Assembly: GCA_002687335.1 (NCBI GenBank)
Contig: NYZY01000055.1
Location: forward strand, 1-6,815
Direction of reading: 5' to 3'
DNA length: 6,815 bases
Source: Chloroflexota bacterium
Lineage (GTDB): Bacteria; Chloroflexota; Dehalococcoidia; UBA1151; UBA1328
Part shown: positions 6,058 through 6,815 of the stretch, one piece after another
Layout: each line of letters starts with the position of its first letter
Position numbering within the stretch: position 1 is the stretch's first letter
Position numbers and translations under genes: made by a program
The notes under the pieces: generated by a model
Database searches by the model: none
Seen by the model: the letters and a program-made list of their open reading frames with translations, nothing else
Told to the model about the DNA's origin: nothing

Positions 6058-6815
6058 TTGAGAGCAACTACAACACGGAAGTTTCATAAAGACGGCGGCC
6101 TAGTAGCGCGTATGTACTTTACCCTGTTCATGCTCGGAGTCTTATACGCGATATTTACTTTGTTTCTTCTCGCAGCTGGAACACCTTTGATGCTTGTCGC
6201 ACCTATAGTCGGCGTGATGGTTGTAGTTCAGTACTATATGTCCGACAGGTTGATCCTCATGTCAACAGGGGCTAAAGAGGTTTCATCTGAGCAGGCCCCT
6301 AAGTTACATCTCATGGTAAAAACTCTCGCGGATCGTTACGAGATGCCCATGCCCAAGGTCGCGATAATAGATACTGCTGTTCCTAATGCATTTGCAACGG
6401 GTCGAAACCCTAAAAACGCCTTGGTTGCGGTTACAGTTGGAATCCAGCGGCGATTAAATGAGCGTGAACTTCAAGCAGTGATCGGTCATGAACTTGCACA
6501 CGTCGCCAATCGCGACATGAGAATTTTGGCAATTGCTAATTTCCTTGTCACGCTGACGAGTTTTCTTATGACGATGTTGTTTTGGAATATGTTGTTCGGC
6601 GGCATGGGCGGTCGTCGTAATAATGGTGGTGGGATGATGATGGTCTATCTGGTGACGATCCTAGTATATTTTGTTGGCCAATTATTAGTTCTTGCACTTA
6701 CTAGATATCGAGAATTTGGGGCGGATCATACTGGTGCCGAGATTTCTGGGGACCCGGGAGCCTTGGCTGATGCTTTGGAGAAAATCAGTGGCACGGTTGC
6801 AGGTATTCCGGATCA
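6058..6815 (+). CDS. htpX: HtpX-family M48 zinc metalloprotease, 3' end cut by window
   Basis: The first 252 residues of a cytoplasmic-membrane protease that degrades damaged or misfolded membrane proteins. The N-terminal basic stretch (1-18) precedes two hydrophobic segments (about 19-41 and 43-60). GHELAHVANRD carries the HExxH zinc site (H144, E145, H148). Two further hydrophobic segments follow at about 156-180 and 193-215, joined by a loop rich in Gly, Met and Asn (181-195). RYREFGADHTGAEISGDP supplies the third zinc ligand, E219. The C-terminal part, usually a few tens of residues more, lies beyond the window. The start TTG has AGAGGA (6045-6050) 7 bases upstream, and the next ATG (residue 19) would cut into the first membrane segment. 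The 162-base region shared with the divergent phosphatase gene must hold both promoters. TAAAAT at 5989-5994 is a weak -10 candidate with no good -35. Confidence 0.92.
   Translation, partial: MRATTTRKFHKDGGLVARMYFTLFMLGVLYAIFTLFLLAAGTPLMLVAPIVGVMVVVQYYMSDRLILMSTGAKEVSSEQAPKLHLMVKTLADRYEMPMPKVAIIDTAVPNAFATGRNPKNALVAVTVGIQRRLNERELQAVIGHELAHVANRDMRILAIANFLVTLTSFLMTMLFWNMLFGGMGGRRNNGGGMMMVYLVTILVYFVGQLLVLALTRYREFGADHTGAEISGDPGALADALEKISGTVAGIPD

Noticed and set aside
6058..6815. Gly/Met/Asn-rich loop in HtpX as an unusual insertion
   Set aside because: Many HtpX proteins carry a variable Gly/Arg-rich loop at this point between membrane segments, so it is ordinary family variation.

Overview
The window looks like chromosomal DNA from a mid-GC bacterium, most plausibly a member of the Chloroflexota, perhaps an uncultured Dehalococcoidia or SAR202-like lineage. 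The evidence is indirect. An adjacent DUF3090 and SCO1664-type kinase-like gene pair is, from family knowledge, largely limited to Actinobacteria and Chloroflexi, and the base composition is too AT-rich for a typical actinobacterium. A T-box leader and frequent TTG starts fit a Gram-positive-like or Chloroflexota expression system. There is no sign of a plasmid, phage, IS element or CRISPR array.

Layout. At the left edge on the minus strand is the first 50 bases of a gene whose N-terminus resembles ribose-5-phosphate isomerase A (tentative). Just upstream of it on the same strand is cimA (87-1715), (R)-citramalate synthase of the threonine-independent isoleucine route. About 500 bases without a protein gene follow. 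They hold a clear T-box riboswitch on the minus strand (about 1789-2065) with a Stem I, an AUC (Ile) specifier, the conserved T-box motif and an intrinsic terminator, so cimA is probably switched on when tRNA-Ile is uncharged.

Diverging from cimA is a plus-strand run of three close genes. They encode a DUF3090 protein with a C-terminal zinc-ribbon-like CxxC...HxC motif (2267-2797), a SCO1664-family protein with a PI3/4-kinase-like catalytic signature (2733-3593, overlapping the first gene), and a YcaQ/AlkZ-like winged-helix DNA glycosylase with the QxD catalytic motif (3610-4839). They read as an operon, although a TATAAAAT box immediately before the third gene may allow separate, leaderless expression.

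Convergent with this run is a minus-strand inositol monophosphatase-family phosphatase (4945-5895). Diverging from it, and cut by the right edge, is htpX (6058 onward), a membrane-bound M48 zinc protease for membrane protein quality control.

The best understood part is isoleucine control of cimA. The least understood and most interesting is the DUF3090/SCO1664 pair, a conserved, uncharacterised unit that here sits beside a DNA crosslink glycosylase and a sugar-phosphate/nucleotide phosphatase-type enzyme.
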